Shown: positions 26,697 through 36,584, counted from the first letter of the stretch. The stretch is DNA of 63,100 nucleotides from an uncultured Verrucomicrobia subdivision 3 bacterium (GCA_903895255.1 CAITTG010000017.1:1-63100), one strand, 5' to 3'. Numbers and translations: made by a program. Notes: generated by a model from the letters alone, not told the origin.

Positions 26697-28451
26697 ATGA
26701 AACCCCTGCTCAAATTCTTTGTCATTCCCGCTGGCTGGTTGCTGCTTGCCTTGGCGGCGGTGGCGGCGGAGGCTCCTTCCGGTGACACCCCAGCCATTCG
26801 TCAACAATTGGTTCAGACCATTCTGAGCAGCGGTGCGGACCAGCAAAAATTACTGGGCGGTCTGAGTGAGACCGGGTCCAAACTTGTGGGGGAGGTGCTG
26901 CTTTCCTGGAGCCGGGGCGGAGTTTATCTTTATCCAGCGTCCGATGGCAGTCAGGTGCCGGTTTTACTCGAAGATTCCCAGGATGCGACCGGCAAGGCTC
27001 GGGCCATCCGCATTAGCGATGGCCAGTTTCTCAAGGACAACGCTGGCAAGGAATTGCGTTTTGGCGACAGTGAATTAACCACCGCCGACACGGATATGCG
27101 GTTGCGGAGCACCATCCGCCAGACCCTCGACACGCTGGACCTGTCGAGTCCGGACATGGATACCCGGTGGTCGGCCGTCACGAAATTGGGGAATTCCCAG
27201 AAGCCCATGTACGTGCCCATTTTACAGGCCCGGCTGGCCAAGGAGAGCGATGCGACCGTGAAGCGGGCCATTCAGGAAGGGGTGGCCTCCCTGCAGTTGA
27301 ATGATCACGATCCGGCAGCGCAAATTACCGCCATCAAACAGTTGCAGGCCTTGAATTCCATTGGCAACTTGCAGACCTTGCAAAAATTGGCGGCCGACCA
27401 AAAATCAGATCCCCAAGTGGCAAAGGCCGCCCGCCAGGCGGTTGATTCTATTCAAAGTCATATTTGGTGGGTGAATTTCTTCGGCACACTTTTTCGGGGC
27501 CTCAGCTTGGGTTCCATTCTGTTGGTCGTCGCCCTCGGTTTGGCCATCACCTTTGGCTTGATGGGGGTCATCAACATGGCGCATGGCGAGATGATTGCCA
27601 TCGGGGCGTACACCAGTTACGTGGTGCAAAACTTGTTTGGGACCGGTTTTGCCTTTTCCATCAATTTGCCATTCAGCATTCTGGGCAAGCAACTGGGATT
27701 TGGATTGAGCCTGCCGGGTTTGAATGCCACCGGGTGGTTTTATCAAAGTTACTTTCTATTTGTGCTGCCTATGAGCTTCCTCACCGCCGCGCTGGCCGGA
27801 CTGGTTTTGGAACGGGCGGTGATTCAGTTCCTTTACCGTCGTCCGTTGGAATCCCTGCTGGCCACCTGGGGTGTTTCCCTGGTCATGCAGCAATTGTTCC
27901 GCATGGTCTTCGGCGCGAACAACGTACAGGTCAATTCCCCCACGTGGTTGCTGGGCCATTGCAGTCTCAATGACATTTCTTTTGGCTACAACCGTCTGTT
28001 TGTCATTGGCTTTGCCATTCTCATCGTGCTGGGCACCTGGCTCTTGCTCACCAAAACTCCCCTGGGGCTGTTAATCCGCGCGGTGATGCAAAACCGGTCG
28101 ATGGCTTCCTGCATGGGGGTGCGGACAACGCGGGTGAACATGATGACGTTCGCTTTTGGTTCTGGCCTGGCTGGACTCGCGGGGGCGTTCCTCTCCCAAA
28201 TCGGGAATGTCGGCCCGAGTCTGGGGCAGAGTTACATCGTTGACAGTTTTATGACGGTGGTGGTGGGTGGTATGGGCAGCATCATCGGTACGGTTTATTC
28301 CGCGCTGGGAATCGGCATATCCGACCAGGTGCTCCAACAATTGCTGGGCTCGCCGGTGCTGGGCAAAATCATCGTGCTCACCTGCATCATCTTTTTCCTG
28401 CAATGGAAGCCCGGCGGGTTGTTTCCCGTGCGGGGCCGCAGCCTGGATTGA
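26697..28451 (+). CDS. urtB: Urea ABC transporter permease UrtB
   Basis: A 584-residue inner-membrane permease. After a signal-like helix ('FFVIPAGWLLLALAAVAAEA') comes a periplasmic extension of about 230 residues with HEAT-like helices ('DMDTRWSAVTKLGNSQKPMY'), normal for bacterial UrtB; the LivH-type permease starts near residue 262 ('LGSILLVVALGLAITFGLMG') and includes 'VINMAHGEMIAIGAYTSYVV' and 'MASCMGVRTTRVNMMTFAFG'. ATG 26697 is chosen over a GTG at 26673 because the latter lies inside the intercistronic hairpin. Confidence 0.95.
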   Translation: MKPLLKFFVIPAGWLLLALAAVAAEAPSGDTPAIRQQLVQTILSSGADQQKLLGGLSETGSKLVGEVLLSWSRGGVYLYPASDGSQVPVLLEDSQDATGKARAIRISDGQFLKDNAGKELRFGDSELTTADTDMRLRSTIRQTLDTLDLSSPDMDTRWSAVTKLGNSQKPMYVPILQARLAKESDATVKRAIQEGVASLQLNDHDPAAQITAIKQLQALNSIGNLQTLQKLAADQKSDPQVAKAARQAVDSIQSHIWWVNFFGTLFRGLSLGSILLVVALGLAITFGLMGVINMAHGEMIAIGAYTSYVVQNLFGTGFAFSINLPFSILGKQLGFGLSLPGLNATGWFYQSYFLFVLPMSFLTAALAGLVLERAVIQFLYRRPLESLLATWGVSLVMQQLFRMVFGANNVQVNSPTWLLGHCSLNDISFGYNRLFVIGFAILIVLGTWLLLTKTPLGLLIRAVMQNRSMASCMGVRTTRVNMMTFAFGSGLAGLAGAFLSQIGNVGPSLGQSYIVDSFMTVVVGGMGSIIGTVYSALGIGISDQVLQQLLGSPVLGKIIVLTCIIFFLQWKPGGLFPVRGRSLD

Positions 28452-28460
28452 TTTTTCCAT

Positions 28461-29615
28461 ATGCGCAAACCGACAAATTTCGAACTGTGGTTCGTGGGGG
28501 CGGCGGCGGTGTTGCTGCTCGTCATCCTGCCGGGATTGAACCTGACGCCCCCGGGCACGCTGTTGCACGTCAGCGATTTCACCATCAATCTGTATGGCAA
28601 ATACCTGTGTTACGGCATTGTGGCCATCAGTGTGGATTTGCTTTGGGGTTACACCGGGTTGTTGAGCCTGGGGCAGTGCCTTTTCTTTGCGTTGGGTGGT
28701 TACATGATGGGCATGTATCTCATGCGGATGATCGGCGACCTCGGGCAGTACCACCAGCCCATTCCCGATTTTCTGGTGTTCCTGGGCTGGAGTAAATTGC
28801 CGGCCTTCTGGCAGCCGTTTTCCAGTTTCGCCTTTGCCATGCTGATGGTAATTGTGCTGCCGGCCTTGGTGGCGATGGGGTTTGGCTTTCTGGCGTTTCG
28901 CTCGCGGATTAAGGGGGTCTATTTTTCCATTCTCACCCAGGCCCTCACTTACGCGGGCTGCCTGCTGTTTTTTCGCAACGACATGCTCATGGGCGGGAAT
29001 AACGGCTTCACCGATTTCAAATTCATGTGCGGTTATGACCTGCGGCAGCCCGCAGTGCAGCGGGGCCTCTACATATGCACAGTGCTGCTGCTATTGGGCA
29101 CCTACGGGGTCTGCAAATGGCTGACCAATTCCAAGTTCGGCAAAGTGCAATGCGCCATTCGCGACAGCGAGAACCGCGTGCTCTTTTCGGGCTACGCCAC
29201 GGCGCATTTCAAACTCTTTGTTTTTGTGCTGGCGGCCATTATTGCCGGACTGGCCGGAGCGTTGTATGTGCCCCAGGTGGGCATCATTAATCCCAGTGAA
29301 ATGGCCACCGACAAATCCCTGGAGGCCATCGTCTGGGTTTCCGTGGGCGGCCGCGGCACGCTGATCGGACCGGTCATTGGCGCCTTTGCCGTCAATGCCA
29401 TGAAAAGCTGGGCCACGCGCGCATACCCGGATCTCTGGCTGATCTTTCTGGGGTCCACGTTCATCCTCGTGACCCTTTTTATGCCCAGGGGTATTGTGGG
29501 CCTCCCCGCTCAATTAGGCGGACTGAAGAAGCGCTGGCTCAACCGCAAGCCGGTGGATGTGGATCCAGCGGTGACCCCCAAGGAGGCAGAACTGGCCAAA
29601 CCTAATCCCAAGTGA
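28461..29615 (+). CDS. urtC: Urea ABC transporter permease UrtC
   Basis: A 384-residue LivM-type permease with about ten membrane segments. Signature stretches: '[20 protein letters not shown]', '[20 protein letters not shown]', and '[20 protein letters not shown]'. It forms the membrane channel with UrtB. The tail is short and cytoplasmic ('[20 protein letters not shown]'). The gene starts 10 bp after urtB and its stop codon nearly touches the urtD start. Confidence 0.95.
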   Translation: MRKPTNFELWFVGAAAVLLLVILPGLNLTPPGTLLHVSDFTINLYGKYLCYGIVAISVDLLWGYTGLLSLGQCLFFALGGYMMGMYLMRMIGDLGQYHQPIPDFLVFLGWSKLPAFWQPFSSFAFAMLMVIVLPALVAMGFGFLAFRSRIKGVYFSILTQALTYAGCLLFFRNDMLMGGNNGFTDFKFMCGYDLRQPAVQRGLYICTVLLLLGTYGVCKWLTNSKFGKVQCAIRDSENRVLFSGYATAHFKLFVFVLAAIIAGLAGALYVPQVGIINPSEMATDKSLEAIVWVSVGGRGTLIGPVIGAFAVNAMKSWATRAYPDLWLIFLGSTFILVTLFMPRGIVGLPAQLGGLKKRWLNRKPVDVDPAVTPKEAELAKPNPK

Positions 29616-29617
29616 CC

Positions 29618-30379
29618 ATGTCTCAAGCCAAAAAATTCATTCTGACCCTGGAGGAGGTCAATAAATCGTTTGAGGGGTTCAAGGCGATTTCCAATCTCAC
29701 CTTCTACATGGACGATGGCGAGTTGCGCGTCATCATCGGCCCCAATGGCGCGGGCAAGAGCAGTATGATGGATTTGATCACCGGGCGCACCAAGCCCGAC
29801 AGTGGCAAGATTGAATTTGGCTTTGACACCGACCTGACCAAATTGAACGAGGCGGAGATCACCCGGCTCGGCATCGGGCGCAAATTTCAAACGCCGTCCG
29901 TTTACAATGAACACACCGTTTTTGAAAACGTGTGGCTTTCCCTCGAGGGCAGCCGCAGTGTGTGGACCACTTTGTTCTCCCGCGTCACCCCCGAGCGCCG
30001 GGAACGCATTTACCAGGTGCTTAAAACCGTCGCCCTGGATGGCAAGGCGGATTGGAAGGCGGGGGCGCTCAGCCACGGTCAGAAACAATGGCTGGAGATC
30101 GGGATGCTGCTCGCGCTCAACCCCAAACTTCTGCTGGTGGATGAGCCCGCCGCCGGCATGACCGACGAGGAAACCCATAAAACCGGCGAATTGCTGCTGA
30201 GCCTGGAGGGCAAGCACAGCATCGTAGTCATTGAGCATGACATGACCTTTGTCCGTCAGATCGCCCGCAAGGTCACCGTTCTGCATCAGGGCACCGTGTT
30301 GTGTGAGGGGACGGTCGATGAGGTTCAAAACAGTGAAAAAGTCATGGAGGTTTATCTCGGGCGCAAAAAGAAACACTGA
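29618..30379 (+). CDS. urtD: Urea ABC transporter ATP-binding protein UrtD
   Basis: A 253-residue LivG-type ATPase. Walker A 'IIGPNGAGKSSMMDLITG', signature 'GALSHGQKQWLEIGMLLALN' and Walker B 'KLLLVDEPAAGMTDEE' are intact, followed by the switch His in 'IVVIEHDMTFVRQIA'. The ABC signature reads LSHGQ instead of LSGGQ, a form common in UrtD. ATG at 29618 is chosen; a GTG two codons upstream (29612) overlaps the urtC stop codon and is also possible. Confidence 0.95.
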   Translation: MSQAKKFILTLEEVNKSFEGFKAISNLTFYMDDGELRVIIGPNGAGKSSMMDLITGRTKPDSGKIEFGFDTDLTKLNEAEITRLGIGRKFQTPSVYNEHTVFENVWLSLEGSRSVWTTLFSRVTPERRERIYQVLKTVALDGKADWKAGALSHGQKQWLEIGMLLALNPKLLLVDEPAAGMTDEETHKTGELLLSLEGKHSIVVIEHDMTFVRQIARKVTVLHQGTVLCEGTVDEVQNSEKVMEVYLGRKKKH

Positions 30380-30381
30380 TC

Positions 30382-31077
30382 ATGTTGCAACTTTCCAACA
30401 TTACCGTTTCCATCCAGGGTTCGCGCATTTTGCGGGGAGTGAACCTGACGATTCCCGAACGCAGCCTGGTCTGCCTCATGGGGCGCAACGGGGTGGGCAA
30501 AACGACCACGCTTAAATCCATCGTCGGGTTGATGAAAACCGACACCGGCTCGGTCAAACTAGCCGGCAAGGAACTGGTGGGGCTGGCCCCCGACGCCCGC
30601 GCCCGCGAAGGCATTGGTTACGTGCCGCAGGGACGGGATATTTTTCCGCACCTCACAGTTTGGGAAAATCTCAAGATCGGTCTGGTCGTGCATGGCATCC
30701 GCAGTGTTGAACCGGTGGACCGGGTGCTGGAACTGTTTCCCATTCTCAAGGAATTTCTCCAGCGCAAGGGCGGGGTGCTCAGCGGTGGCCAGCAGCAGCA
30801 ACTGGCCATCGCGCGCGCCTTGCTGACGGATCCCAAAATTTTGATTCTCGACGAACCCACCGAGGGAATTCAACCCAACATCATCGACCTGATCGGCGAC
30901 ACCCTCATTAAAATCAAAAAGGAGGGCAAAATCAGCATCCTGCTGGTGGAACAATATCTCGACTTTTGCCTGAGTGTCGGCGACAGTTTTTACATCATGG
31001 ATCGTGGCGCAGTGGTGGCCGAGGGGCCCATCGCGCAGTTGAATGACGACGTTGTCAAAAAACATCTGACTGTCTGA
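30382..31077 (+). CDS. urtE: Urea ABC transporter ATP-binding protein UrtE
   Basis: A 231-residue LivF-type ATPase, partner of UrtD. Walker A 'LMGRNGVGKTTTLKSIVG', signature 'GGVLSGGQQQQLAIARALLT' and Walker B 'ILILDEPTEGIQPNI' are complete; the His switch is replaced by 'ILLVEQYLDFCLSVGD', as is usual in LivF/UrtE. Two bases separate it from urtD and three from ureD, which joins transport and urease genes into one transcription unit. Confidence 0.95.
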   Translation: MLQLSNITVSIQGSRILRGVNLTIPERSLVCLMGRNGVGKTTTLKSIVGLMKTDTGSVKLAGKELVGLAPDARAREGIGYVPQGRDIFPHLTVWENLKIGLVVHGIRSVEPVDRVLELFPILKEFLQRKGGVLSGGQQQQLAIARALLTDPKILILDEPTEGIQPNIIDLIGDTLIKIKKEGKISILLVEQYLDFCLSVGDSFYIMDRGAVVAEGPIAQLNDDVVKKHLTV

Positions 31078-31080
31078 AAA

Positions 31081-31923
31081 GTGGTTGCTCCGATCAACAG
31101 CATCCCGGCCCGGACCAGTTGCGCAGCGCTGGCTATCGAGTCAGTTCTGGGTGAGAGCACCGTCACATCGGTATTTGCCAGCAACCCCCTCAAGCTGCTC
31201 ACTCCCCGGTCTCGGGGAACCAGTGTGTGGAGTTATCTCAGCAGTTACGGGGGAGGATTCGTTGCTGGTGATCAAACCCGGCTTGACCTGAGTCTGGGAC
31301 CAAACACCCGGTGTTTTTTTGGCACCCAGGCTTCCACCAAAATTTACCGCAACGCCGGTCTGCGCCCCTGCGGACATGAAACCAAGGCAACGATTGCCGG
31401 GAACTCGATGCTCGTGTTTGCGCCGGACCCGGTATCCGCCTATGCCGGTTCTACCTACACCCAGCGCCAGGCATTTCGTCTTGCAAGTGGGGCCGGGCTG
31501 GCTTTGGTGGACTGGCTGAGTTCCGGTCGCGCGGCTAGGGGTGAACGCTGGGCTTTCAACCGTTTTTCTAGCCGCAACGAGGTCTTCATTAATGACAAGC
31601 GGGTGTTTTTGGATTCCTTGTCCCTGGGCGCGACGGATGACCTGGCTGGGTCACCTCATCGCTTGGGACGATTTAACTGCCTGGGCTTGCTTTTGCTGGT
31701 GGGCGAACCCTTGCGCACGGCGGCGGTCGCCCTGCTGGCGGACCTGGCTGCCCGGCCAGTGGACCGCCGGGGCCCGCTGATCAGCAGTGCCAGTCCCATG
31801 GGCGACGGTGCGATCCTGCGCGTGGCGGGCGAGCAGGTTGAAGACGTTGGCCGGGAGTTGCACCGGCACCTCATTTTTGCCCGCGGGTTGCTCGGCGATG
31901 ATCCGTGGGCCCGCAAATGGTGA
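31081..31923 (+). CDS. ureD: Urease accessory protein UreD
   Basis: A 280-residue chaperone (UreD/UreH) that binds the apo-urease and, with UreF and UreG, forms the complex for nickel delivery. Recognisable blocks: '[20 protein letters not shown]', '[10 protein letters not shown]' and '[20 protein letters not shown]'. Start is a GTG at 31081, three bases after urtE. Length is typical. The urease operon order here is ureD-AB-C-F-G. Confidence 0.92.
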   Translation: MVAPINSIPARTSCAALAIESVLGESTVTSVFASNPLKLLTPRSRGTSVWSYLSSYGGGFVAGDQTRLDLSLGPNTRCFFGTQASTKIYRNAGLRPCGHETKATIAGNSMLVFAPDPVSAYAGSTYTQRQAFRLASGAGLALVDWLSSGRAARGERWAFNRFSSRNEVFINDKRVFLDSLSLGATDDLAGSPHRLGRFNCLGLLLLVGEPLRTAAVALLADLAARPVDRRGPLISSASPMGDGAILRVAGEQVEDVGRELHRHLIFARGLLGDDPWARKW

Positions 31924-31927
31924 TTTT

Positions 31928-32686
31928 ATGCATCTTTCTCCCCGCGAAATTGACAAATTGCTGTTGCACAATGCCGGCTTTCTCGCGCAGAAACGTCTCG
32001 CGCGCGGCTTGCGGCTGAACCATCCGGAGTCGGTGGCGTTGATTGCCGCGCAATTACTGGAGTTCATTCGCGACGGCCGCAATGTGGCCGAGTTGATGAA
32101 CCTCGGCCGGCAGTTCCTCGGGTTCAACCAGGTCATGCCCGGGGTTGCCGCCATGATTTACGATGTGCAGGTTGAGGGCACCTTCCCGGACGGTTCGAAG
32201 CTCGTGACAGTCCATCACCCCATTGCCAGCGAAAACGGCAATCTCGCCCTGGCCCTCCACGGCAGTTTTTTGCCCGTGCCTGATCTGGCCCTGTTTCAAC
32301 CTGTGGCCCCGGATGTGATCCCGGGGGAAATGGTGGTCAAGGCTGGGGAGATCGCGTTGAATACCGGTCGCGCCACCGCCAGGCTGCGGGTGACCAATCT
32401 GGGCGACCGGCCCATCCAGGTCGGCAGTCACTATCATTTTATTGAAACCAACGCGGCGTTGCAGTTTGACCGTGGCCTGGCCTACGGCAAACGTCTGGAT
32501 ATTCCAGCCGGCACCGCTGTGCGTTTTGAACCCGGCGAAACCAAAACCGTCCGGCTGGTGGAGATTGCCGGTAAAAAAATCATTCGCGGTGGCAATAACC
32601 TGGCCAGCGGCAAGGTTTCGGCCGCCGGTAAAAAAGCCGCCTTGAAGCGGGTGCGGCAACACGGTTTCGCCCACCAATCCCCCTGA
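31928..32686 (+). CDS. ureAB: Fused urease gamma-beta subunit
   Basis: A 252-residue structural subunit that joins the gamma subunit (residues 1-100, '[20 protein letters not shown]', '[14 protein letters not shown]') with the beta subunit (about 130-230, '[18 protein letters not shown]', '[17 protein letters not shown]', '[19 protein letters not shown]'). Such fusion is known in Helicobacter UreA and several other lineages; most bacteria have two genes. The last 25 residues are an extra Lys-rich tail. The frame is open further upstream, but the Met at 31928 begins the conserved gamma fold. Confidence 0.94.
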   Translation: MHLSPREIDKLLLHNAGFLAQKRLARGLRLNHPESVALIAAQLLEFIRDGRNVAELMNLGRQFLGFNQVMPGVAAMIYDVQVEGTFPDGSKLVTVHHPIASENGNLALALHGSFLPVPDLALFQPVAPDVIPGEMVVKAGEIALNTGRATARLRVTNLGDRPIQVGSHYHFIETNAALQFDRGLAYGKRLDIPAGTAVRFEPGETKTVRLVEIAGKKIIRGGNNLASGKVSAAGKKAALKRVRQHGFAHQSP

Positions 32687-32687
32687 T

Positions 32688-34403
32688 ATGTCCCACTCCA
32701 TGAAACGGTCTCATTACGCCGACATGTTTGGCCCCACCACCGGGGACAAAGTACGTTTGGGCGACACCTCCCTGATGCTGGAGGTGGAGCGCGACTTCAC
32801 CGTCTATGGCGACGAGTGTAAATTCGGCGGCGGCAAGGTCATCCGCGAGGGCATGGGGCAGGCGGCCGGGATCGGCGACGCGGACGCTTTGGACTGCGTT
32901 ATCACCAACGCGCTCGTGGTGGATTACACCGGGATTTACAAGGCCGATTTGGGCATTAAAAACGGCCTCATTTCCGGCATCGGCAAAGCGGGCAATCCCG
33001 ATATGATGGCGGGCGTGGCCAAGAACCTGATCATCGGCGTCACCACCGAGGTGATTGCCGGTGAAGGCCTGATTGTCACGGCCGGCGGTCTGGACACTCA
33101 TATTCACTTTATCTGTCCCCAGCAGGCTTATGAAGCCATCGCCGCCGGTCTCACCACCATGGTGGGCGGTGGTACCGGACCGGCCGTGGGCACCTGCGCC
33201 ACCACCTGCACCCCCGGTTCCTTTTACCTGAAAATGATGCTGCAGGCCGTGGACAGTCTGCCGCTGAATTTTGGTTTCACCGGCAAAGGCAACACCGCCC
33301 AACCTGCCGGGCTGTCGGATCAAATCCGGGCCGGGGCCATTGGCCTGAAACTTCACGAGGACTGGGGAACCACCCCTGCCGCCATTGATTGCTGCCTGGG
33401 CATCGCCGATAAATACGATATTCAGGTGACCATTCACACGGATACCTTGAACGAGTCGGCCTTTGTGGAGGGCACCATCGCCGCGTTCAAAGGGCGCACC
33501 ATTCACACCTATCATAGCGAGGGCGCGGGTGGCGGCCACGCGCCCGACATCATTCGCATCTGCGGCGAGCCCAACGTCCTCCCCAGTTCCACCAATCCTA
33601 CCCGGCCGTACACCGTGAACACGATTGATGAGCATCTCGACATGCTCATGGTCTGCCATCATCTGGACCCCAATCTGCCGGAGGACGTCGCCTTCGCCGA
33701 GAGCCGCATCCGGGGTGAGACCATCGCCGCCGAGGATATCCTGCATGATCTGGGGGCCATCAGCATGATGAGCTCGGATTCCCAGGCCATGGGACGCATT
33801 GGCGAGGTGATTACCCGTACCTGGCAGACCGCCGACAAGATGAAGCAGCAACGCGGACGGCTGCCGGAGGAGGCGGGCGACAACGACAATGTGCGCATCA
33901 AGCGTTATCTCTCCAAATACACGATCAATCCCGCCCTGGCCCATGGCATGGCCCACATCATTGGTTCAGTGGAAGTAGGGAAACTGGCCGACCTCGTCCT
34001 GTGGAAACCGGCTTTTTTCGGGGCCAAACCCGAAATGGTCGTCAAGGGCGGCGTCATCGCCTGGGCCCAGATGGGTGACCCCAACGCCAGCATTCCCACC
34101 CCGCAGCCGGTTTACATGCGGCCCATGTTTGGCAGCTTTGGCCAGGCCGCCGGCCCGTGTTCCATCGCTTTCGTCAGCCAGCTTTGCCAAAAGCAGGGTA
34201 TCGCCCAAAGTTATGGCTTGACCAAACGCATTGAAGTCGTGAAGGGTTGCCGCCAGATCGGAAAAAAGGACCTTAAGTGGAACAACGCCATGCCCAAAAT
34301 CACCGTGGACCCGGAAACTTACGAGGTGCGCGCCGATGGCGAATTGCTGACCTGCGAACCCGCAAAGAAACTGCCCCTCGCCCAGCTCTACCAATTGTTT
34401 TAA
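32688..34403 (+). CDS. ureC: Urease alpha (catalytic) subunit
   Basis: A 571-residue subunit that hydrolyses urea to ammonia and carbamate with two nickel ions. All metal ligands can be placed: His138 and His140 ('[11 protein letters not shown]'), the carbamylated Lys221 ('[13 protein letters not shown]'), His250 ('[10 protein letters not shown]'), His276 ('[16 protein letters not shown]') and Asp364 ('[13 protein letters not shown]'). The flap Cys is in '[20 protein letters not shown]'. Length and motifs are fully normal. It starts one base after the ureAB stop codon. Confidence 0.98.
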   Translation: MSHSMKRSHYADMFGPTTGDKVRLGDTSLMLEVERDFTVYGDECKFGGGKVIREGMGQAAGIGDADALDCVITNALVVDYTGIYKADLGIKNGLISGIGKAGNPDMMAGVAKNLIIGVTTEVIAGEGLIVTAGGLDTHIHFICPQQAYEAIAAGLTTMVGGGTGPAVGTCATTCTPGSFYLKMMLQAVDSLPLNFGFTGKGNTAQPAGLSDQIRAGAIGLKLHEDWGTTPAAIDCCLGIADKYDIQVTIHTDTLNESAFVEGTIAAFKGRTIHTYHSEGAGGGHAPDIIRICGEPNVLPSSTNPTRPYTVNTIDEHLDMLMVCHHLDPNLPEDVAFAESRIRGETIAAEDILHDLGAISMMSSDSQAMGRIGEVITRTWQTADKMKQQRGRLPEEAGDNDNVRIKRYLSKYTINPALAHGMAHIIGSVEVGKLADLVLWKPAFFGAKPEMVVKGGVIAWAQMGDPNASIPTPQPVYMRPMFGSFGQAAGPCSIAFVSQLCQKQGIAQSYGLTKRIEVVKGCRQIGKKDLKWNNAMPKITVDPETYEVRADGELLTCEPAKKLPLAQLYQLF

Positions 34404-34417
34404 GACATCGTCCGGTC

Positions 34418-35131
34418 ATGTCATCTGCTACTGAGAAACCCGCCCCGCTTGCCCGTCTGGGCCTCGGTCGCGTCTTGCCCGCCGCAGCCACGCCGGAATC
34501 TGACTGGCTCCTCTGGCAGCTCATGGATTCCGCTTTTCCCACCGGTGGCTTTGCGCACTCCGCCGGACTGGAAGCCGCTTGGCAGCATGCTGAGGTGCGG
34601 GACAGTGAACAGCTCCTCAGCTTTATCGAAGCCAGCTTGCATCAACTCGGCCATGCCGCCTTGCCGCTGGTCACCACCGCTCACGCGGAACCGGAGCGGC
34701 TCGCCGAACTGGACCAACTCTGCGACGCCTTCACCTCCAATCACGTTGCCAACCGTGCCAGCCGGTTGCAGGGCCGCGCCTTTCTCACTGCCGCCCAAAA
34801 GATTTTCGCCATCGTCCCGGCTGAATCACCCTGCCGTCACTTCGCCCCGGTCTTTGGCGCCAGCTTGGGCCAGCTCCACGTTTCACGGGAAACCACCGGG
34901 CGTTTGTTTTTCTTTAGTCACCTGCGAGGCATGCTCGCCGCCGCCGTGCGCCTCAATATCGCCGGCCCCATGGAAGCCCAGATTTTACAGCGCCGAATGG
35001 CCCCGCTGGCCGAGCGCCTGCTTGCCGAATGTTTGCCCCTAACCACGGATGACCTGGCCCAAACCTCGCCGCTGCTGGATATTTGGCAGGGCGCGCAGGA
35101 TCGTTTGTATTCACGACTCTTTCAAAGTTAA
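34418..35131 (+). CDS. ureF: Urease accessory protein UreF
   Basis: A 237-residue all-helical chaperone that gates GTP hydrolysis by UreG during urease activation. 'WQLMDSAFPTGGFAHSAGLE' is the family signature, 'SNHVANRASRLQGRAFL' and 'FFFSHLRGMLAAAVRLNI' follow. The first 30 residues are an Ala/Pro-rich extension. The gene lies between ureC and ureG as in many urease operons. Confidence 0.93.
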   Translation: MSSATEKPAPLARLGLGRVLPAAATPESDWLLWQLMDSAFPTGGFAHSAGLEAAWQHAEVRDSEQLLSFIEASLHQLGHAALPLVTTAHAEPERLAELDQLCDAFTSNHVANRASRLQGRAFLTAAQKIFAIVPAESPCRHFAPVFGASLGQLHVSRETTGRLFFFSHLRGMLAAAVRLNIAGPMEAQILQRRMAPLAERLLAECLPLTTDDLAQTSPLLDIWQGAQDRLYSRLFQS

Positions 35132-35146
35132 TTGCAACGAACCATC

Positions 35147-35896
35147 ATGAAACTACACCTCCATTCCGGCTCCCACGATGGCAACGGCCACGCCCACGAC
35201 CTGCTGGATCATCCCGGCCATTTCCATGACCGCGAACGGCCCCTCGACCGGGACTTCCGCCAGCGCGCCTTCACCGTGGGCGTGGGGGGGCCGGTGGGTA
35301 GCGGCAAAACCGCGTTGATGCTCCAACTCTGCCTGAAACTGCGCGGCAAAATGAACATCGCCGTGGTCACCAACGACATTTTCACGCGCGAAGATGGCGA
35401 GTTTCTAACCCGCCACCAGGCGCTGCCGGCCGAACGCATTCGCGCTGTGGAAACGGGCGGTTGTCCCCATGCCGCCATCCGCGAGGATATCTCCGCCAAT
35501 TTGCTGGCCCTGGAAGAATTGCATCGCGCCTTCCATCCGCAAATCCTGTTCATCGAATCCGGCGGCGACAATTTGGCCGCTTGTTTCAGCCGTGAGCTGG
35601 CCGATTATACGATTCAGGTGATTGACGTGGCGGGCGGCGACAAAATCCCCCGCAAAGGCGGGCCGGGCATCACCCAGTCCGATTTGCTAGTCATTAATAA
35701 AACCGATCTCGCCACCGCGGTGGGTGCGGATTTAAAAGTAATGGAAGGCGACACCCGCAAGATGCGCGGCGGCGGACCCTATGTTTTTGCCCAGGTCAAA
35801 CATGGCGAGGGAGTGGATGCCATCATCGGGCACACGCTGCACGCCTGGCAACATTCCTGTGGCATCGCTCACGTCCACGGCGCTCCGGGCGCTTAA
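35147..35896 (+). CDS. ureG: Urease accessory GTPase UreG with histidine-rich N-terminus
   Basis: A 249-residue SIMIBI-class GTPase that brings nickel to urease. The P-loop '[17 protein letters not shown]', the nickel-binding '[18 protein letters not shown]' (CPH motif) and '[10 protein letters not shown]' are intact. The first 30 residues hold eight His ('[20 protein letters not shown]' and onward), an extension seen in some UreG proteins. Because no ureE metallochaperone is present in the cluster, this tail may hold nickel in its place. ATG 35147 is chosen over 35132. It is the last gene of the urea locus. Confidence 0.95.
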   Translation: MKLHLHSGSHDGNGHAHDLLDHPGHFHDRERPLDRDFRQRAFTVGVGGPVGSGKTALMLQLCLKLRGKMNIAVVTNDIFTREDGEFLTRHQALPAERIRAVETGGCPHAAIREDISANLLALEELHRAFHPQILFIESGGDNLAACFSRELADYTIQVIDVAGGDKIPRKGGPGITQSDLLVINKTDLATAVGADLKVMEGDTRKMRGGGPYVFAQVKHGEGVDAIIGHTLHAWQHSCGIAHVHGAPGA

Positions 35897-35992
35897 GTTT
35901 AGCTCGCCCTGCCAGTAAATAAGCCCGTGGTCCGGTGCATAGGACTACTGGGTAAAATGACCAATGCCTCCGGTCAAAGACACCAGGGCTGG

Positions 35993-36015
35993 AGCATTTA
36001 TGGAAATTCTCTAAT
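35993..36015. repeat. Solo copy of MITE-like end
   Basis: AGCATTTATGGAAATTCTCT and the two following bases repeat, with one mismatch, the right end of the element at 36198-36379 (36359-36381). It suggests a remnant or recombination footprint of the same family. Confidence 0.6.
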
Positions 36016-36043
36016 CCGGAACCATGCAGTTAAAAAACACTTT

Positions 36044-36179
36044 AATCGCCGATGAACGCTGATCAGGAAAGGGGGGAACGTGGCCAACTGGCACACCCAA
36101 TGGTTGCCGATCAAAAGCGGACCGGACCCATGCTAAGCCTCCCGCTTTTATCTGCGTTCATCTGCGTTCATCTGCGGTT
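36044..36179. repeat. Inverted-repeat element with 'gatgaacgc' ends
   Basis: The left end AATCGCCGATGAACGCTGAT (36044-36063) is matched by the complement of the right end (36151-36179), where TCTGCGTTCA occurs twice in tandem. The middle is about 90 bp with no frame. This type of dispersed palindrome is widespread in Gram-negative genomes. Confidence 0.55.
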
Positions 36180-36197
36180 GAAATGAATGGTTCCGGC

Positions 36198-36379
36198 TAG
36201 AGCATTGACAGAAATGATGTAGCGCTGCGAAGCGAGGATTTTGGGGTTTTTGGCGAGGCTTTGGCGAAGGCGCATACCCACTGCGGTCTGTGCCTGAGCC
36301 AAAACGAAGCCCAAAACCCAAAAGACCGCTTCCCGCAGGGTTCCCAACGCTGCGCTACAGCATTTATGGAAATGCTCTA
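36198..36379. mobile_element. MITE-like element with about 32-bp terminal inverted repeats
   Basis: The left end TAGAGCATTGACAGAAATGA (and on to AGCGCTGCG, 36198-36229) is matched in inverted form by the right end (complement of 36348-36379, TAGAGCATTTCCATAAATGC and on to GCGCAGCG). The outer TA on each side could be a TA target duplication, as left by IS630/mariner-type transposases. There is no reading frame inside; 182 bp in total. Confidence 0.6.
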
Positions 36380-36507
36380 ATTGCCTCGCAGAAATCCCCG
36401 TCCATTTCGGTAAAAGTGGCACCAAAGTGGCAGCGAACAAATTTTTTTAATTTTATTTCTGAAATGGGAAGGAGCAAGAAACCACTGATTTCATTGATCG
36501 AAACGAG

Positions 36508-36584
36508 TGGTGCACCCAATAGGAGTTGAACCTATAACCTGCTGATCCGTAGTCAGCCGCTCTATCCAATTGAGCTATGGGTGC
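36508..36584 (-). tRNA. tRNA-Arg (anticodon ACG)
   Basis: Reads on the minus strand from GCACCCA to TGGGTGC followed by A73 and an encoded CCA (36508-36510). The D stem GCTC/GAGC, anticodon stem GCTGA/TCAGC with loop CTACGGA, and T arm with GGTTCAACTCC all form. The anticodon ACG (read as ICG after deamination) decodes CGN arginine codons. Confidence 0.95.

Larger units (their letters stand above)
35897..36507. other. Repeat-bearing intergenic region
   Basis: No gene is seen. The stretch contains a solo repeat end (35993-36015), an inverted-repeat element (36044-36179) and a MITE-like element (36198-36379), described separately. They lie between ureG and the tRNA-Arg gene, a common landing site for mobile DNA. 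Confidence 0.6.
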
